A stretch of 64,000 nt of DNA from contig NC_134999.1 in the NCBI RefSeq assembly GCF_051020985.1, positions 29,855,160 to 29,919,159 on the forward strand, given 5' to 3'. The position numbers were made by a program, and so were the translations under genes. The stretch is from Nomia melanderi (lineage: Eukaryota; Arthropoda; Insecta; Hymenoptera; Halictidae). Below are positions 23,601 through 38,600 of the stretch, one piece after another; positions within the stretch are counted from its first letter, which is position 1; each line of letters starts with the position of its first letter. Below the pieces are notes generated by a model. That model was not told where the DNA came from. It made no database searches and saw nothing but the letters and a program-made list of their open reading frames with translations.

Positions 23601-26600
23601 TCTATCGAAGTTACTCAAATCTTAAAATTCAAAAAGAAAACGGGAACTCTTGTTATAAAGTCTTCAATCATTTATATTTATTTAAAGAATTTTTTGTTTT
23701 CAATATTAATAAGGACACAATTAAGATATAAAAATCTACTGTACACATGACTGATGATTGACCATTTAATTTCCAGTAACCTGATACAAAAACAAGCAGT
23801 CAAACATTAAATAAAATATTTTCACAAATGATCTACTCACCAATGAGTTTAAGAATGCTAAGTCATCGAACGTTGTGCCGAATGCATTTTGTTGTTGCAC
23901 GTTTGGTGACAGGTTATTTTGTAGGTTCAACAGATTCGAAGCCAAATTCTGATTAGGTGTCACTGGGGATGCAGTCGTCGCTGGAGGAGAAGTCGAAGGT
24001 TGCATGGTAGTGGTTGGTGCTGGTGTTGTTGTCGTCGTTGTCGTTGTCGTTGACGTCGTCGTCGTCGTTGTTGTTGTTGTTGGAGCCATAGTAGTTGTGG
24101 TCGTCGTAGTTGGCGCCATAGTTGTGGTAGTAGTGGTCGTCATTGGTGCCGACGTTGTTGTAGTAGTAGTCTGAGGTGACATCGCTGTCGTTGGTGGGCT
24201 GGCTGGAGCCTGAGTTGATGACATTTGGTTAGCTCTGTTCATCGTACTAGAGAATGGAGTAAAAATCTCGACAAATGGATTAACCGGACTAGCTGGACCG
24301 TTCGAATCTGCCAAATCATCCTGAAATAGAGTAATATAGAGAAATAATGATGTATAGTATTGAGAAGTAATGTAGATAATATTGCTCAACAATATAGAGA
24401 AATAATGTAAATAAAATTACTCGATAATATAGTAAAGTAATATAAATAATATTACTTGATAATATAGAGAAGTAATATAAATAATATTATTCGATAATAT
24501 AGAGAAATAATATAGAAATAAAGAAATACAGTCATGTGATTTTAAAGTGAATATTGAGTTGCAAGTGAAATACATAGCGTTGAGTGTTTAATGAACACTG
24601 ACCAACGTGTTCGAAGCTACTGAAGCTGTTATCACCGGCGAGGAAGTAGTGATACCAAAAATTTGATCCAACGGATCTCTCCATGGGAATCCAGGCGGAG
24701 CTGTGACTGGTCCGTTTTGTCCACTATTCAAAAGGTTATCGAATGAGACTATCGAGGACGATGGACCTTCATTTACGCCACCCTAAGATAAATAAAATAA
24801 ATACTGACAAGCATTTTTATTAAGAAAATGATTTATTATTCATAGATTTTCAGTTTAGTGATTAGTATAAAAGAATACTGAATTATGGAGTTAAAACTCG
24901 TTATAAGAATTTAATTATTGTTGGAAAATAAATTGAATAGGGTATAATTATATGTTTATCATAGTTATCAACGTAATTAGTTAGGTTAGATATAATATGA
25001 AACAAGGTTTTGCAATCCGTGAGATAACATTGACATTCAAAAATTAAGTGAAACTAACGTTCCAAAAAAGTAAACAAACAGTTTGCTATGTTACATGTAT
25101 TATATCTATATAAGATAATAAGGCAACGCGAGATTTCACTTTTCTCTAAATTACAAAACCCATTTTCCAGCATGTATTCATAACTAAACTGTGAATTTCT
25201 ATACATCCATAGAAAATTTGATAATGCAAAATTGCACAGAACACCTCTAAAAAATCTCTAAAATATTGAAAGTGTAATAGTTTCATAATATTTATCAAAA
25301 AAAGAAACCATCTTTTATCCTAATTCTACTTTCATAATTGCACTCTCAAGAATCTAAGTTTGCATAAAGATCCACGGTCCATTGCCATATAAGTAGCTGA
25401 CGTTAAGTCTCATAATGTTCTCGTCAAATTTACTTACAGCTACTGAATTGATATTTACACTGACAACCCGCGGGTTAGTGTTACCAGCTCCGTCGGTCCA
25501 ATAGTTGACGAACTTGTCCTGAAAGACACCACATTGTTTCTCTTTCTCCCTCACAAAATTTCCTTTTTGTATTCTTTTACAGAGATACGACGGAGCGCTG
25601 AAAGAATCAGCCGCAGCGTCGTTGTAAATCATGCTCTGTCTCTCTTGGTTTCTTACCTGTCCGATGTACACGGAGCTGCGTTGACCTCCGGCCTCTTTCG
25701 TCCTGGTGGCCTCGTCCCTCTCTCGATCTTGGACGATACGACCGCCCTGCGAATCGGTCGGCGGTCGACCGGTACTTACTATCGGCGTCAGCCGACCACC
25801 ACTCGCAGACATTGCATTCGACGTTGTCCCCATTTGCGTATTCAGTGGGGTATTGCTCTAAACACCAAGAAAGTATTCAAATTCCTTTAATCCGATTAAC
25901 AACCTCTTCCATTATAGCAGCACCCTTTAATTTTATTCGACAGTGAAAATTTGATCCACTCATTTCTACAACGACTTGCAAGACCTTATTACATTAATTA
26001 ATAAGGGTATTATAGATTATTATAGTAAATTTCTTGTTTCTATCATTATTTCACTTAATATGTTCTAAATTCTGTACAAACAATCATTCTGTATTTCAAA
26101 TGAGTAATTTAACATGATAGTAATTGGAATTCTTAAGTTTCACGATAAGTGTTGAGTTTAATAAGAATTTTTCTTACGAAAACAAATTTAAGGAATTAAA
26201 GTGCGAGTTATTTATAATTTATCTAAAACAATTGGAAAATGCCAAATAAGTAATAGAACTAATGGGAAATTTATTATGTTTTAGAATTACTGATGCATTA
26301 AATATTTTAACATATAATATCGAAGTGGAAAAATACACTAACGTTGGATATTAAATTGTGGGAAAACGGAGAACAATCGATCAGAGTTTCACTGTATTCG
26401 ATGGATGGCGAGTCACGAGAGATCTGTCATTGGGTTCGAAGGTTGAATGACGATGATGAATTGAAGAAATCCTGTTTTCAAGAGTTTATCGAATACCACT
26501 TCTATTTCTGTACACATGGTTTAAATACTTTGTCGTCATTTCAAATATATATATATATATATATTTATATTACATGTACATATCTAGTATAGATTTATTA

Positions 26601-29600
26601 TGATTAGTATTGCCAATGTAGGTTCCAAATTCTAATTTTCAAATATGTGCAAATTGGAAAAACACGCAGTATTCGTCAGATTTCTCTGTCGAATACAGTG
26701 CAATTTAAAGTGCATGGTGTGTATAAATACGAAATGTGCAGCACACAAGTACAAACTATTTACAAATCTACAGTAAAATTATATACATACGTATTCCGAT
26801 GATGAAAACGATCGGACTCCGAGTGGTCATTTGATAAATTCTTATAATTCGTTGAAATTAAACCGATTCGTGCGCCATAGGAAACAAAAAATAGAAAAGA
26901 AAGATGATGAAGACAGACGGTCCGGCAAATATATCGTGACAGTATCTACAGAATTTCCATAAAATAATTAATTGTCACGACATGGGAAAATTAGTTTATT
27001 ACTTTACCAAAAAGTACTACTTCAACGAAACCAAAGCGTTATACGAGATGCAAGTATTCTGTGTCATGTTGAGCATAAAATATAATTTAGCTACTTACAA
27101 AAACGAAAACTATTTTATCTTGATAAATAGCGTGATATTTCGGGTGAATTATCTACTCTAAAACTTCTTTATGACTTTCTTTAACTTTATTTAATTCGTG
27201 TTCTTAAAGATATGAAATTAATTTTGCATTTATTAATTTTTCTTAATATTCTAGTAAATAAATTCAACAAATTGAATATTAATTTCATAAGAGCAGTTCA
27301 TCTAGTAATGTATACTATTTCGATCTCTCTCCATTAACTATAATATCAATACCATTTTTGAAAATATTAACAACATTGTGGTTTTAAAGATTGATTGTTT
27401 TATTTGATCAGGAATATTAAAAGATTAGAATTGTAGCAAATTCTAAAGGTAAATAACTCATCCCGTCGTTTTTAAATAAATTAAATAAATATATATAAAT
27501 TCAGTCTTGTAAAAGGTTAAAGTTAAAATGCCTTTGAACCATATTAAATTGACAATAAACTGTTCGATAGCTTAACCAAGATATAACGTTGTACGATTAA
27601 TTTCAAACATCTATTTGATCAGATGGCATTGTAGATTGACAGAGGCTAGTTAGAAAAAGAATTCAGAAAAATAGTTTACAGTACAAACAGGACGTTCTAT
27701 AAAACATTCGTAGAATAGTGCAAGCACAAAAACTTGAAATATGAATTAGTGTTATTACACTTTTAAGTTTCAATAAATAATCGTTACGTCCTGAAATTGT
27801 TCATCGTTAACAATCCCTTACAACTAGAATCTTCAACCAAAGTATTTCAACATTTCAATATTCCAGCCAAAACGTTATAAAAAATTAGCTAACATTAATA
27901 ACAATATAGTACATTCCAGCTATTATAATTGATAATCAAGAACCTCATCTATAATTCGTCTATAAATAATCTTTCCGTAAAACTAAAAAAAAGTTAAAAC
28001 TTCTCACAATATTTATTTTCTTCGTAAACCATCGAACTGTCTATCGGTTCAATTCAGTTCATCAGCAACTAGAAAAATCACTAAACGCATACTGCAAAAC
28101 TCCATGCAAAACAATGACACATTCGAAAGGTTCAAAATGACGGAGCAAGAAACCGACATGTATTCTCGAACGATTTCTCTCGGACGAAATCGGGCGCACG
28201 ACTAACGATCGATGATGAACAGGTGGAATAAGAGATACCATTTCGTTGGTGCTCGGAACAGGGGTACCAAGTGGCCCCGTGAAACCGGGTCCACCTCCAT
28301 TAGGTTCGACGATCGCGTCACCAGAAAAGCGAACATCAATGACGCCAGGGCTTGGGACGTTTCTCATCGGCTCAGGTATACGATTATTATTACAGCCCGG
28401 GCCTTGATACTGATTGTAAGTGCCTTGGTTAGCCTGGTTACAATATACTCTGGGTGGTGGCCTGTTAGTGGTAGTGGTAGTGCTAAGTGAGAACACAACC
28501 TCGACCGGGTTCCTAGGTGGATCCGGTATAATCGTTCCGTTCGGGAATTTCCGGACCAGCTTGCCATCCGGGAAGATACCGAATATCACGTACGGGCTGT
28601 CCACGTTCCTGGCATCGATCAGGTTGTCCTCCGGTCGCTTCCTCACGATCGTTTTGTTCGGGTAAATCCCGTAGATCAAGTAATCGCGAAGAGGTGCTCT
28701 GGTGGTGGAGCTAACACTGAAACGTGGAGCTGGTGTCAATCTGCTACCACCGAAACGACCAATATAGGGCGCTGTGGGAGGACTGGGAGGTCTAGTCGTT
28801 GTTGTCATCGGCATTCCAGGTGTTGTCTGAGGTGTACTGGTTTGGGTATCATTCATGGCAGTCGCATTTCCAGGTGCACCATCCATGGTCCCATTCGTCA
28901 TCCCTTCAGCAGTTATTCGTGCCATTATGCTATCAGGTGTAACCGTGGTCGTTCCAGGTGCTTCGGTCTGCACAAGATTCTCGTTTATGTCGGCAGTAGT
29001 GACCGTCGTCTCGGACATCGGTGTGACAGTGAAGACATCCGTTCTGGCCGACATTGTAGTCGTAGTTCTAGGCGGTTCAGTCGATGTCGTTGTCTCAGTC
29101 GTCGGCGTCGCTGTCATGCTCGTCGTGGTCTCGACCGAAGCTGATGGGGTTGTAATGACAGAAGATGGGGGAGATGAGGAAGAGGATGGGGTGGTGATCG
29201 TGAGAGTGTTCTCGGTCGTTTGGCCGATCCCTGAACCTGCCGTCCCTTGGGCGGTTGCTGATGTCGTATCCTGGAAACGGGCAACAGTTGGAATTTCGTT
29301 CTCGAGGTTCGGGGTCGTTTGGGAGACATTTGTCGTTTCATCGGGCATATTAGTGGTAACCTCCGTTGCGGTTACTGCGGTAGATGTTAGAGGGGGCTGG
29401 TTAGTAGTAACCTCCGTGACATCCATTGTATTAACATTCAGCGACTGCGTGGTAGTCGGCACGCTGGCTGTAGAAGTGTCAGCCGTGCCAGCGACTAAGG
29501 ATGTTAACTCCGTCGCAGCTTCCGTTGTTGTGTTAGTTTCAACATTTACGTCGCTAGATACATTCCGAACCAAGTCTGTAGTAGGCACCAGCGTGGTTTG

Positions 29601-32600
29601 CTCGGTGTTCGATTCAGACGATGTCGACGGTGTACTGGTAACCATATTTACACGGGAGAGGATACTTTCAGGGACCATAACCGTTGTAGTTACATTGGGC
29701 TCGTTAGTGCTATTGTCTATCATAGGCTGTGGTGTTACTGTTGAGGAATTGGTTAGTGGTGCCACGGTGTCTGTAGATGCGGTAGCTACTTCCGTTTGGG
29801 TCTCGGTCGTTGTGATCGGGTTAGATGACATTAAATCGTACGTGTTAGTCGTTAGCTCGATATTCGCAACTGTCGTATCCGAAGCTGGTGTGATTGTCTG
29901 TGATTGTGTCGTTGTGTCTGAGCCTGTTTCTGAATCTGACATTCTACTCGAGGGAGTAGTTTGCGGCCCGCTTTCTGTTGTTAACGAGAGAGTGGTGGAC
30001 TCTACGCTTTCAGCGAGACGTCCTAACGGTGTGGTTTGGTTTGTCTGCGCAATTTCCACTTCATTGTCGGGTACGTTACTCTGGAGGGTTGTAGGGGACG
30101 CGTCTGAAGAACTTTCCGAAGGTGAACCAGTTGTAGTGGGTTCTACGGAATCCACTTCGTTTTGGGAGGGGTCAACGGAAAGAGTAGTTAAATCTGGCAT
30201 GGCTACAGTAGTCGATGTTGACTCTACGGTTTCAGTCGTGACGTCTGGAGGAATCGACGACGATTCTATAGCTTGGGTAGTGTCTGGCGCACCCGTCGAC
30301 GAATCGACTGTGTTATTCGGATTTTGAACAGACATCGATGCGTTGGTCTCATTCATCTGTTCCGTGAGAAGTGTCTTGGCAATGGACATTAATTCTGTTA
30401 GTAACGTGTCAGTGGTGGAAGCAACTACCTGCGAAGTAGTCACTTCTGTGTCTAATGGTGGACTAGTAGAGTTGTTTGAGTTGTCAACGGTAGTTGTTTG
30501 GGAGTCTTGTGTTGTTGTAATAATAGTAGTTGTTGTTGTTGGATTGGGTGTAGTCGTTACTGAATTGATTTGATCCTGCGTAGTCGTTCCTTGGGTGGTT
30601 ACCACCGCGTTAGATTGTTCGGTTTCAGTCGTAGGTGACAAGGTAGTAACTGAACCTACTCCATTCTGCGTCGTGACTTCATCGGTAGTCGGTGTGTTCG
30701 GTTGGCCAGTTGTAACCTGTGACAAGGTGGTAGTTTCCAGATCTCTTTGCGTGGTGGTCGCATCTGTGCCCCTCAACTGTGCCAAAACCTCCAAAGAACT
30801 TTTCCTGCTTCCCACGTCCAATATCACATTCGATATTTCAGTGACAGGGGGAATCGTCGTGCTAATATCCCGAGGTGGTACCGTGGTAGTGTTCAAGGAC
30901 GCTTGTAGACGAGACAGAATGTCTTGCGCGAAGTCAATGAACCTATTACGAAACGTGGACGCAACCGTCGCCGACGTAGTTGTCTCAACATCGACCAAAT
31001 TATTCGACACAGTCTCCGTCGTCGAAGCTTCGGTTGTGCTAGCCTCAGTTGGTTGCGCCGAAGTCGCTTCTGACAGTTCTATGGTATTGCTCTCTGGATC
31101 CTCAGAAGTATTAATACTCGTGGCATCGCTGGTGCTCATCACGGTAGTTGATTCGACAGAATTCACCGTAGACTCCGTGGGTATCGTACTTGGCACCCTG
31201 CCATACAGTTCCGTGCTACTGTTCTCTAGCGTAGAGCCCGTGCTGGTAGGTGAATTCACGGAAGTCCTCGGAGTTGCAATATTTTCAAGCAATCTAGCTA
31301 TAACCTCATTAGTGCTTACTGGAGGTCCAGTTGTTGGCGCGTCCATGGTACTCGGGGTCGACTCGGTAGTGGTTTGTTCAGGTGTGGGCGATGATGCTAC
31401 AGTCGTGGAAGTTGTGGTGGACTGTTCGGTAGTTGTGGAAACCTGCTCGGTAGTGGAAGATGGCTCTGTGTTGGTTTGATCGGCATTGGAGGATGATACT
31501 GTACTTGTGGAGGCTTGTTCGGTTATGGAGGATAAGTCTCCAGCCGTGGATGGTTGTTCGGTAGTGGAGGATGATTCTGCAGCCGTGGATGGTTGTTCGG
31601 CAGTGGAGGATGATTCTGCAGCTGTGGAGGCTTGCTCGGTAGTGGAGGACAAGTCTCCAGCCGTGGATGCTTGTTCGGTAGTGGAGGATGATTCTGAAGC
31701 CGTGGATGCTTGTTCGGTAGTGGAGGATGATTCTACAGCCGTGGAGGCTTGCTCGGTAGTGGAGGACAACTCTGTAGCCGTGGATGCTTGTTCGGTAGTA
31801 GAGGATGATTCTGAAGCCGTGGATGCTTGTTCAGTAGTGGAGGATGATTCTGTAGCCGTGGAGGCTTGCTCGGTAGTAGAGGACGATTCTGTAGCCGCAG
31901 AGGCTTGTTCGGTATTGGAGGACGATTCTGTAGCCGTGGAAGCTTGTTCGGTAGTGGAGGATGATTCTGAAGCCGTGGATGCTTGTTCAGTAGTGGAGGA
32001 TGATTCTGTACTCGTGGAGGCTTGTTCGGTAGTGGAGGACGATTCTGTACTCATGGAAGCTTGTTCGGTTGCCGAAGGGTTTTCAGGGGCTCCTGTGGTA
32101 ACCATGGGGGTGGAGTTGGCCGTTTCTTCGGGTAATCTTGGGGTCATTGTGCTATCCTGAATAGTGGTTGTGTCTGGGGTCTGTGGGCTGGTGGTTGATA
32201 CGGTAGGGCTTGTGGTGTCATTGTTAGGATTATTGTTGATGCCGTTAGCGACAGTGGCGTTAGAGTCTACCTGGGGAACCCCGCCAACTTGTTCTTGTCG
32301 CTGTACGCTCGAATTTCCCTGTAATTGTTCGTTTCTGATGCTAACTGATTCCAACGCCTGATAGAAGGTCAAGTATCGCGGTTCACCAGGGCTTGAGACA
32401 TCGATCGGAGGGGCCGAACCGGAGTTCTAGAATCAGAAATTTAGTGCGTGCTGGGTGGTGCTGTACATGATACAGTGCCGAGTGATCTAAGGACAGCGGT
32501 CTTGTCCTATGTACACTTCCTATCTCGTCGGTGCGTCGATGGTCGGTGTATTTACACGGTTGAACTATGGATACGAAGTATATACACAGTGTTCGTTCTT

Positions 32601-35600
32601 AATATTTCAGAGCTTTATAGTTTTTTTTTTTGTGGATATATTGGAAGTGTCAATTCTTTGAATAAGGTATTCTGTTACTAATGACTTGAACTGAAAGATT
32701 ATAGTTCTCTGTAAAAAGATGAATCGAAAATATAAAATAAAATGTCTCGTTTGATACTTGATTTTCGAAAAAGATCAAGTGCTTTACTTGCTGCTGACAT
32801 ATATGTATATGGCAGAATGTTTTCATTTAAGACGTCGTTTCCAAACAAGTCGAGTTTGAATTTGTTTTGTTCACATTTAGGTAAATGTTTGTTTGACGAA
32901 TTTTTGATTGGAATTTTATCAAAAAGGAGGACCGAACGAACCAGTTTGATTCTATATTTTCGACATATATTTTCACATGGAATTGTCCACTTTACAATTG
33001 TAGCATCAAGTACAGAGTACCTTACATATTTACAATCTTAAACGTGATCTCGTAATTGAATGAGCATACACCATCTCTTGGTAGTCATATGAACTACGTG
33101 ATGAAGAGGAAAAGCCGAGGCTGCCTTAATGTGTACCAAGAAATACGGAGTGAAGTAGCAGCGAGCTAGAAACTCGTTCTTCAGGCGAGGGATCGTTGAT
33201 ATTGGCAATAGAGACTGGTTGCCCGCTCACTTCGATTTTTTCAGCTTAATCGGAATTTCTCATAGCTGTTGATTCTCTCTCACAGAGGTCTCCAGCGATA
33301 TGTTATTCATCAGTAAAATACTATGAAAATTGTTCATTTAGAACAAAATTCTCTATTTCAATATTTCAATACTAGTTACTTTATCAATTTTAACGGTAAA
33401 TTAAACTGTTCGAAATGAACATCATCAATGAGATACATTGAACTGTACTATAATAAAGTGATAAATAGATAATTGTAATTGGTAATTATAATTGACTATT
33501 GTTTATTTGGATGAAGAGGATTGATGTCAAATTGCCAAAGGTACATTCATGACTTTAGATTGCTCACTGTTTCGCGCTCATTTGAAATAATCTCGATCCA
33601 CCCACATGTCCTAGATGACTTTCAGGTAGTTTAAATGGATACATATTATGCAGCATCCACTTACTTTCACCCGTTACCGCCCGGAATACCGTGAAACCGA
33701 ATGATCGCGAAAATGTACCCATGCAATCGGAATGCGACTCTGCTAGAAAGTAAGGTATCGATACGAAAAATATCAATGAAGAAATTAATTCACTTCACTG
33801 TGGCACGGTCACGTAACGTTTATTAAATGTACACAAGCTTGCTAGCATTGTAGTAACAAACGCATACATCGAGGACTTTCATTCACGAATCTGAACTGGG
33901 GAAATACACGATACTTATAATTTTATGGTAACATTATAGTTTCATTTAGCCTTGATCATTTGAACTGTTGATTTCCTAGATATTGTTAAATATTGTGAAA
34001 TATTCATTTACGAATAAAATATTGAAATGTTGGTTTTTCAATACGTAAATGGATTTTTTGTTGTTGTATAGATGGAAACGAGTTTTCAAATGAAAGGTTG
34101 TCAAGAGTATTGGTTAATGCTCTTCAACGTACGTTTCTCTTCGTGTTATTAGTATCAAATTAATTAAGTTAATAAATTAATTAATATTAATTGGTTAAAT
34201 TAATATTAAATAATCGTGACACTTCCTGTAAGGTGTACAAATTATCGTTGAAAAAAGAACGAACAACTGTGTATCACGTGCGATCCAGAAAGCAGTACAT
34301 TTATTACCAAAAATATATATAATATTGTATAATACAGTATAGGTATTGGTTTATGTTGATAGTAACAACCTAAGTGTCTGAACATATTAGTACATATGAA
34401 CCCATAGTAAAGATACCACAAATCACGAACTAGACGTTAATCACAAACTATTAGTTACGTATTTGTGTTTATTATTTTTTTTTTTTTTGCTTTTGTATGA
34501 TTTATTGTCTGCTGTTATGAACGTAAACATTTGATATACTTCTAAACCCAGAATTATTCGCAACTACTAAGTTTATTGGGCGATCGATATTCGCGTTGGT
34601 ACACTAGTATCTAAATATACTCATGTACATTTCCCTGTAAAATTAATAATTGTTGAAAATTATATACGATACATGTATATAGAACTATTTATATTAATAA
34701 CTATTCGACAACGATGCATTCCTGAAATATTCATAGAAAAGAGAATTTAGAGAGATTAGTAGCATGTAGAACGATGTATAATTTGAATCATTAATTTAAC
34801 GCAAATTATTCGTGTCTATGTCAATAGAATCGAGATTTCCTGATGTAGTTGCGATGACGCCAATGTGATCGGTCCAAGATGGCGGCGCGACTGCTTCGAT
34901 CTCCTCGGATATCTTGGTGGTGTAAACCTTTGAAGCACACAAAAACGACCACACTGACTCACTGTTAGCTTCGACTTTCTTCTGCCACGTAATCTTACCT
35001 CCGTAATTAGCGACATCATCCATTTTTTTTCACGTGTTTGCCATTCGCAACTTTTAATAACGCATCACTTTTCTAACAAATTCATACTGCAATTTTCATT
35101 GTTGCCGTTTCCAATTTTCAATATGAAAATTTTGCAATACCAATTCAACATCCACCAATTTTGAATTGTGTTACTATCTTCAAATTTAATGCTGTGCATG
35201 AATAATACACTTTAATCCTGTTGACATTGATTCATTTAGAAATACGACAGTACGAAATTTTGCGAAAATATTAGCTCAATTTCGTCGCGAACTTCTTGAT
35301 TAGGAATCTGAATCATAATTGATTGTGATAGTTTTATTATTAATTTTACTTAACCACTTGCGAATAAGTTTTGAGTCACGGTGTATAGGGTGTCTCAAAC
35401 TTAAACAGCCGGTTTATGAAGGCTTAATCTATATTATTTAAGTTAGCTAATGCGGAAATTCCACTCCTTTATCTGATTAATAGAAAATACTACGCGTTAA
35501 TTGATAGTTGTTAATAATTGAGAACAGCAGATCGGTAATTAGTATTTAAAAGTAGTGCTTCATGTCTAAGTTTGACAAATTACATGACTTGCAAGATCAC

Positions 35601-38600
35601 AGTCTGTTATTTTTAAAATAAATGAACCGAAACGTACCGGCCTAAAGTTCAGCGGTAATAATATTACCCCGACAAGCTATTCGCAATAATAATAAGTTAT
35701 AGCTCTCACAATTATACATGATTCAGCATAATATTCACAAAGTATTAAGAAGTTTCATAAATACTGTAAAAAATATTCATGCGAATACACTAAAAGTTAC
35801 GTTTATATTTTACGTTTTAACGCGTAGTATTTCCCAAATTATATTTAAAAATTTTAAGCATAAACTGCTACTTGCCTCGTATTGATATTTTAACTACTGT
35901 TTCAGTTACGATTTTTTAAGAAAAAGTAGGTCCTTCGAAATTTCAAGGCGTATAGATCAAAAAGTTTAAAATAAATATCAAATAATCAATTTCTAATTAA
36001 TGCACCGAGTTCTTTAAGTTATGGAATTTTATAAAAATCCAAGAATATACGAATAATGTGATCACTTTACGTAGGAGGTTACAATCCAAATAAAATCTAG
36101 AATTAACAGAAAGTAAATTTAACGATGAAATTACTTCGTACGTTTTTTATTACGTTTCTTATCAAACGTTTTATGTTTTGTACGTTTCATTAGCCAATTT
36201 TTGCTGGAATTGCATCTCATAGGGATATTTCTAGTATATTCTAAATTATTTATACACCTATCTACTTTATTAATAGATGTGATTATTAATATTCGATCGT
36301 AACGATCTTACCTCTACGGGAGTAACCGGGGTAGTGGACGAACTGGTGATCGATGGCACAGTGGGCTGATAAACGTTACTCGGTTTTCTGACAAACAATT
36401 CAGCGCCCTTGTATCTCGCACTGAATCGCGGTGGCGATCCATTCGGTGTGATCCTGGGACTTGAATTCTGTTGGGAGATAATGACAAAAATGTGAATAAC
36501 TAAAATTAACAAGAAAACCAATTGATTCATTATGTTTCTTTTAAGATAATTTATACAGAGAAGGTCAATCACTTAGATTCAGATTTTGAAAAATAAAACG
36601 TACAAGGAAAATTACTATTAAAAACAAACCTTACGACTATTGTAAATTATTATTGAATTTTTTTTGCGCAAATCAATGTTTATCGAGATTAAGAACTTTC
36701 ATATATGGATTACCTTTATATATATATATTTGTTTACATCTAACCACCTATTTCTTTGTAATTAATTATGCATGTTCAATTTTCAACAGATCCTCATAGA
36801 TTTTTCTAAAATATAAAACCTTTAATATTTCACGTGAAGTTTAAGAAAAATCGATTTAAAAGTACAACAAATGTTTAATTATGAAGATATTTTGTATCTT
36901 ACTCGTATTAACACTTTGCATTCTCAACAAATTCTCCGGACTCTCCTGAACAAAATTATAAACTACACAAAATCCACCGAGCACTTTAATGAATTATAAC
37001 ATCCGTTCTTCAAAAACTGTTCGTCACCTACTTCATCATAGAATTTAAAACAAAGACCATTCCGCATTCGCAGCTTCCAATATACAGTTCAACAAGCTAG
37101 AAACATATTATCCCACAAATAACTAAAAATATTTTCATCGTCGAATAATTACCGCAGTGTTGACGTTGCTGTAGGCAGCGGAGAACACGGGTGTTTTGTT
37201 ACCGAGGGAGCTGAGCAACGGTGCCACCGTGCTCCTAAGTTGTTCCAGCAGCGTGCCATTTCCAATGATGAACGCGCTCCTGGTCGGGTTGAAGACATTC
37301 GTGTTACCACTGTCGCCGTTGCTGCTGCCGGTAATGCCAGTCGTCTGCTGCGCAGTGTCGTTCGCGATCATCAGGTTAACCTGTGGTTCCTGCGATACCG
37401 ATGGAGAGGATGGCGTGGTGGTGTTCAGGCTAGCCAGGGACTGCGGCGATCGGGGCGTGATGGCGACTCCGGCACCGTCCACCTTCGTCGTTGTCTGTAT
37501 CACGGTCGTCGGGACATCCGAGTGCCTCCTATAAGTAGCTGTCCTGGGTCGGAACTCTATCTTCTTGGTCTGCGTCGCTGGACTCTCAGTACTGATAGCT
37601 CTAACTTTATCTACAGTCTTCACAGCTGCCTTCTTTTTAGAGTATCTACTGGTAGCTGCGGGTAACTTCGTGGTACTAATTGCCTGGTACTCGGCCTTCT
37701 CCTCAGAACTCCTTTCCTTCGTCCTCTTACTGTAACGAGGTCGGAAAGTAGGCTTGGTCACACTTTCAACGAATTTCGCCTTTTTAGGAGCAATTTCTTC
37801 CTTCGATTCCTCCGCGAACTTCTGCCGCGAGCTCTGTTTAGCTCCTCGCGTGGTGGACTTCTTCGGCGCGATCGTTGCGGAAGTCAGATCAGATGGTTGG
37901 TCCTGGGTCTTTCTGTTGCGTGATTGGTACGCGTATACTTTCTTAGGTTTGAAGGTGGTAATGGTGTCGTTACTTTCTATCGCTGGGATTTTCGAGTTTT
38001 TGCGCGTATTCGACGTATCTTCCTTAGACTTTTTGCCACCCCTGCTGGAAAAGCGGATCCTAGTTGTGTCTAGGGTGGTCGCCGATGGTACTTCTTCCGA
38101 GGAAACGGTGACAGTGGGATTCGTTGGCTGGTACGATCTCGTGGTTTCCTCTACCCTTTCTTCGACCGAGATCGAAGTGACCATTCTCTCGGAAATGATT
38201 CGCCCTTTCTTCGAGTTGGACGGTCTAGCGGTAACCTTCGAGGGACCCTCGGAACTTTTCCTCGGCCGGTAAAGTTTCGGGGCTTTCTCGTCCTCCTGCG
38301 AGCTTCCCGTGGAAGCCCTGCGATCGAGCTTCGTGAACTTGGCGACCTTGGTCGCCTCGTCGGGCACCGGCTTGCCGGTCGGTTTCGGTTTGCTGAAAGA
38401 GGATGCCGTGGTTGCGTCGAGATCATTCTCCTCGATGTTCAACTCTGGCTTGACTAACCTCCTAGCCAGGTCCAGCTTCAGCTTCGATCTTTCGGCGAAC
38501 AGAGCTGTCGAGGATTTCTTCACCTGAAAGGGGCGTTCAAAGAGCTCCGTTTTAAGATAGTGGGGAACCACCGCCGAGACTAAAGCCGGCTCCGGAAGCT

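Noticed and set aside
28855..32160. Long plus-strand open frames (up to 490 codons) opposite exon 6
   Set aside because: Antisense shadows: Thr/Ser/Val codons rarely create stops on the complementary strand. The products are Val/Ser-rich with no start or splice support.
33564..33776. Minus-strand 70-codon frame preceded by tactttctag
   Set aside because: Composition is unlike the host gene, and no phase-consistent donor was found.
36903..36945. Candidate 43-nt exon (ESPENLLRMQSVNT) between exons 4 and 5
   Set aside because: Acceptor and donor look good, but 43 nt would break the frame between two phase 0 neighbours.
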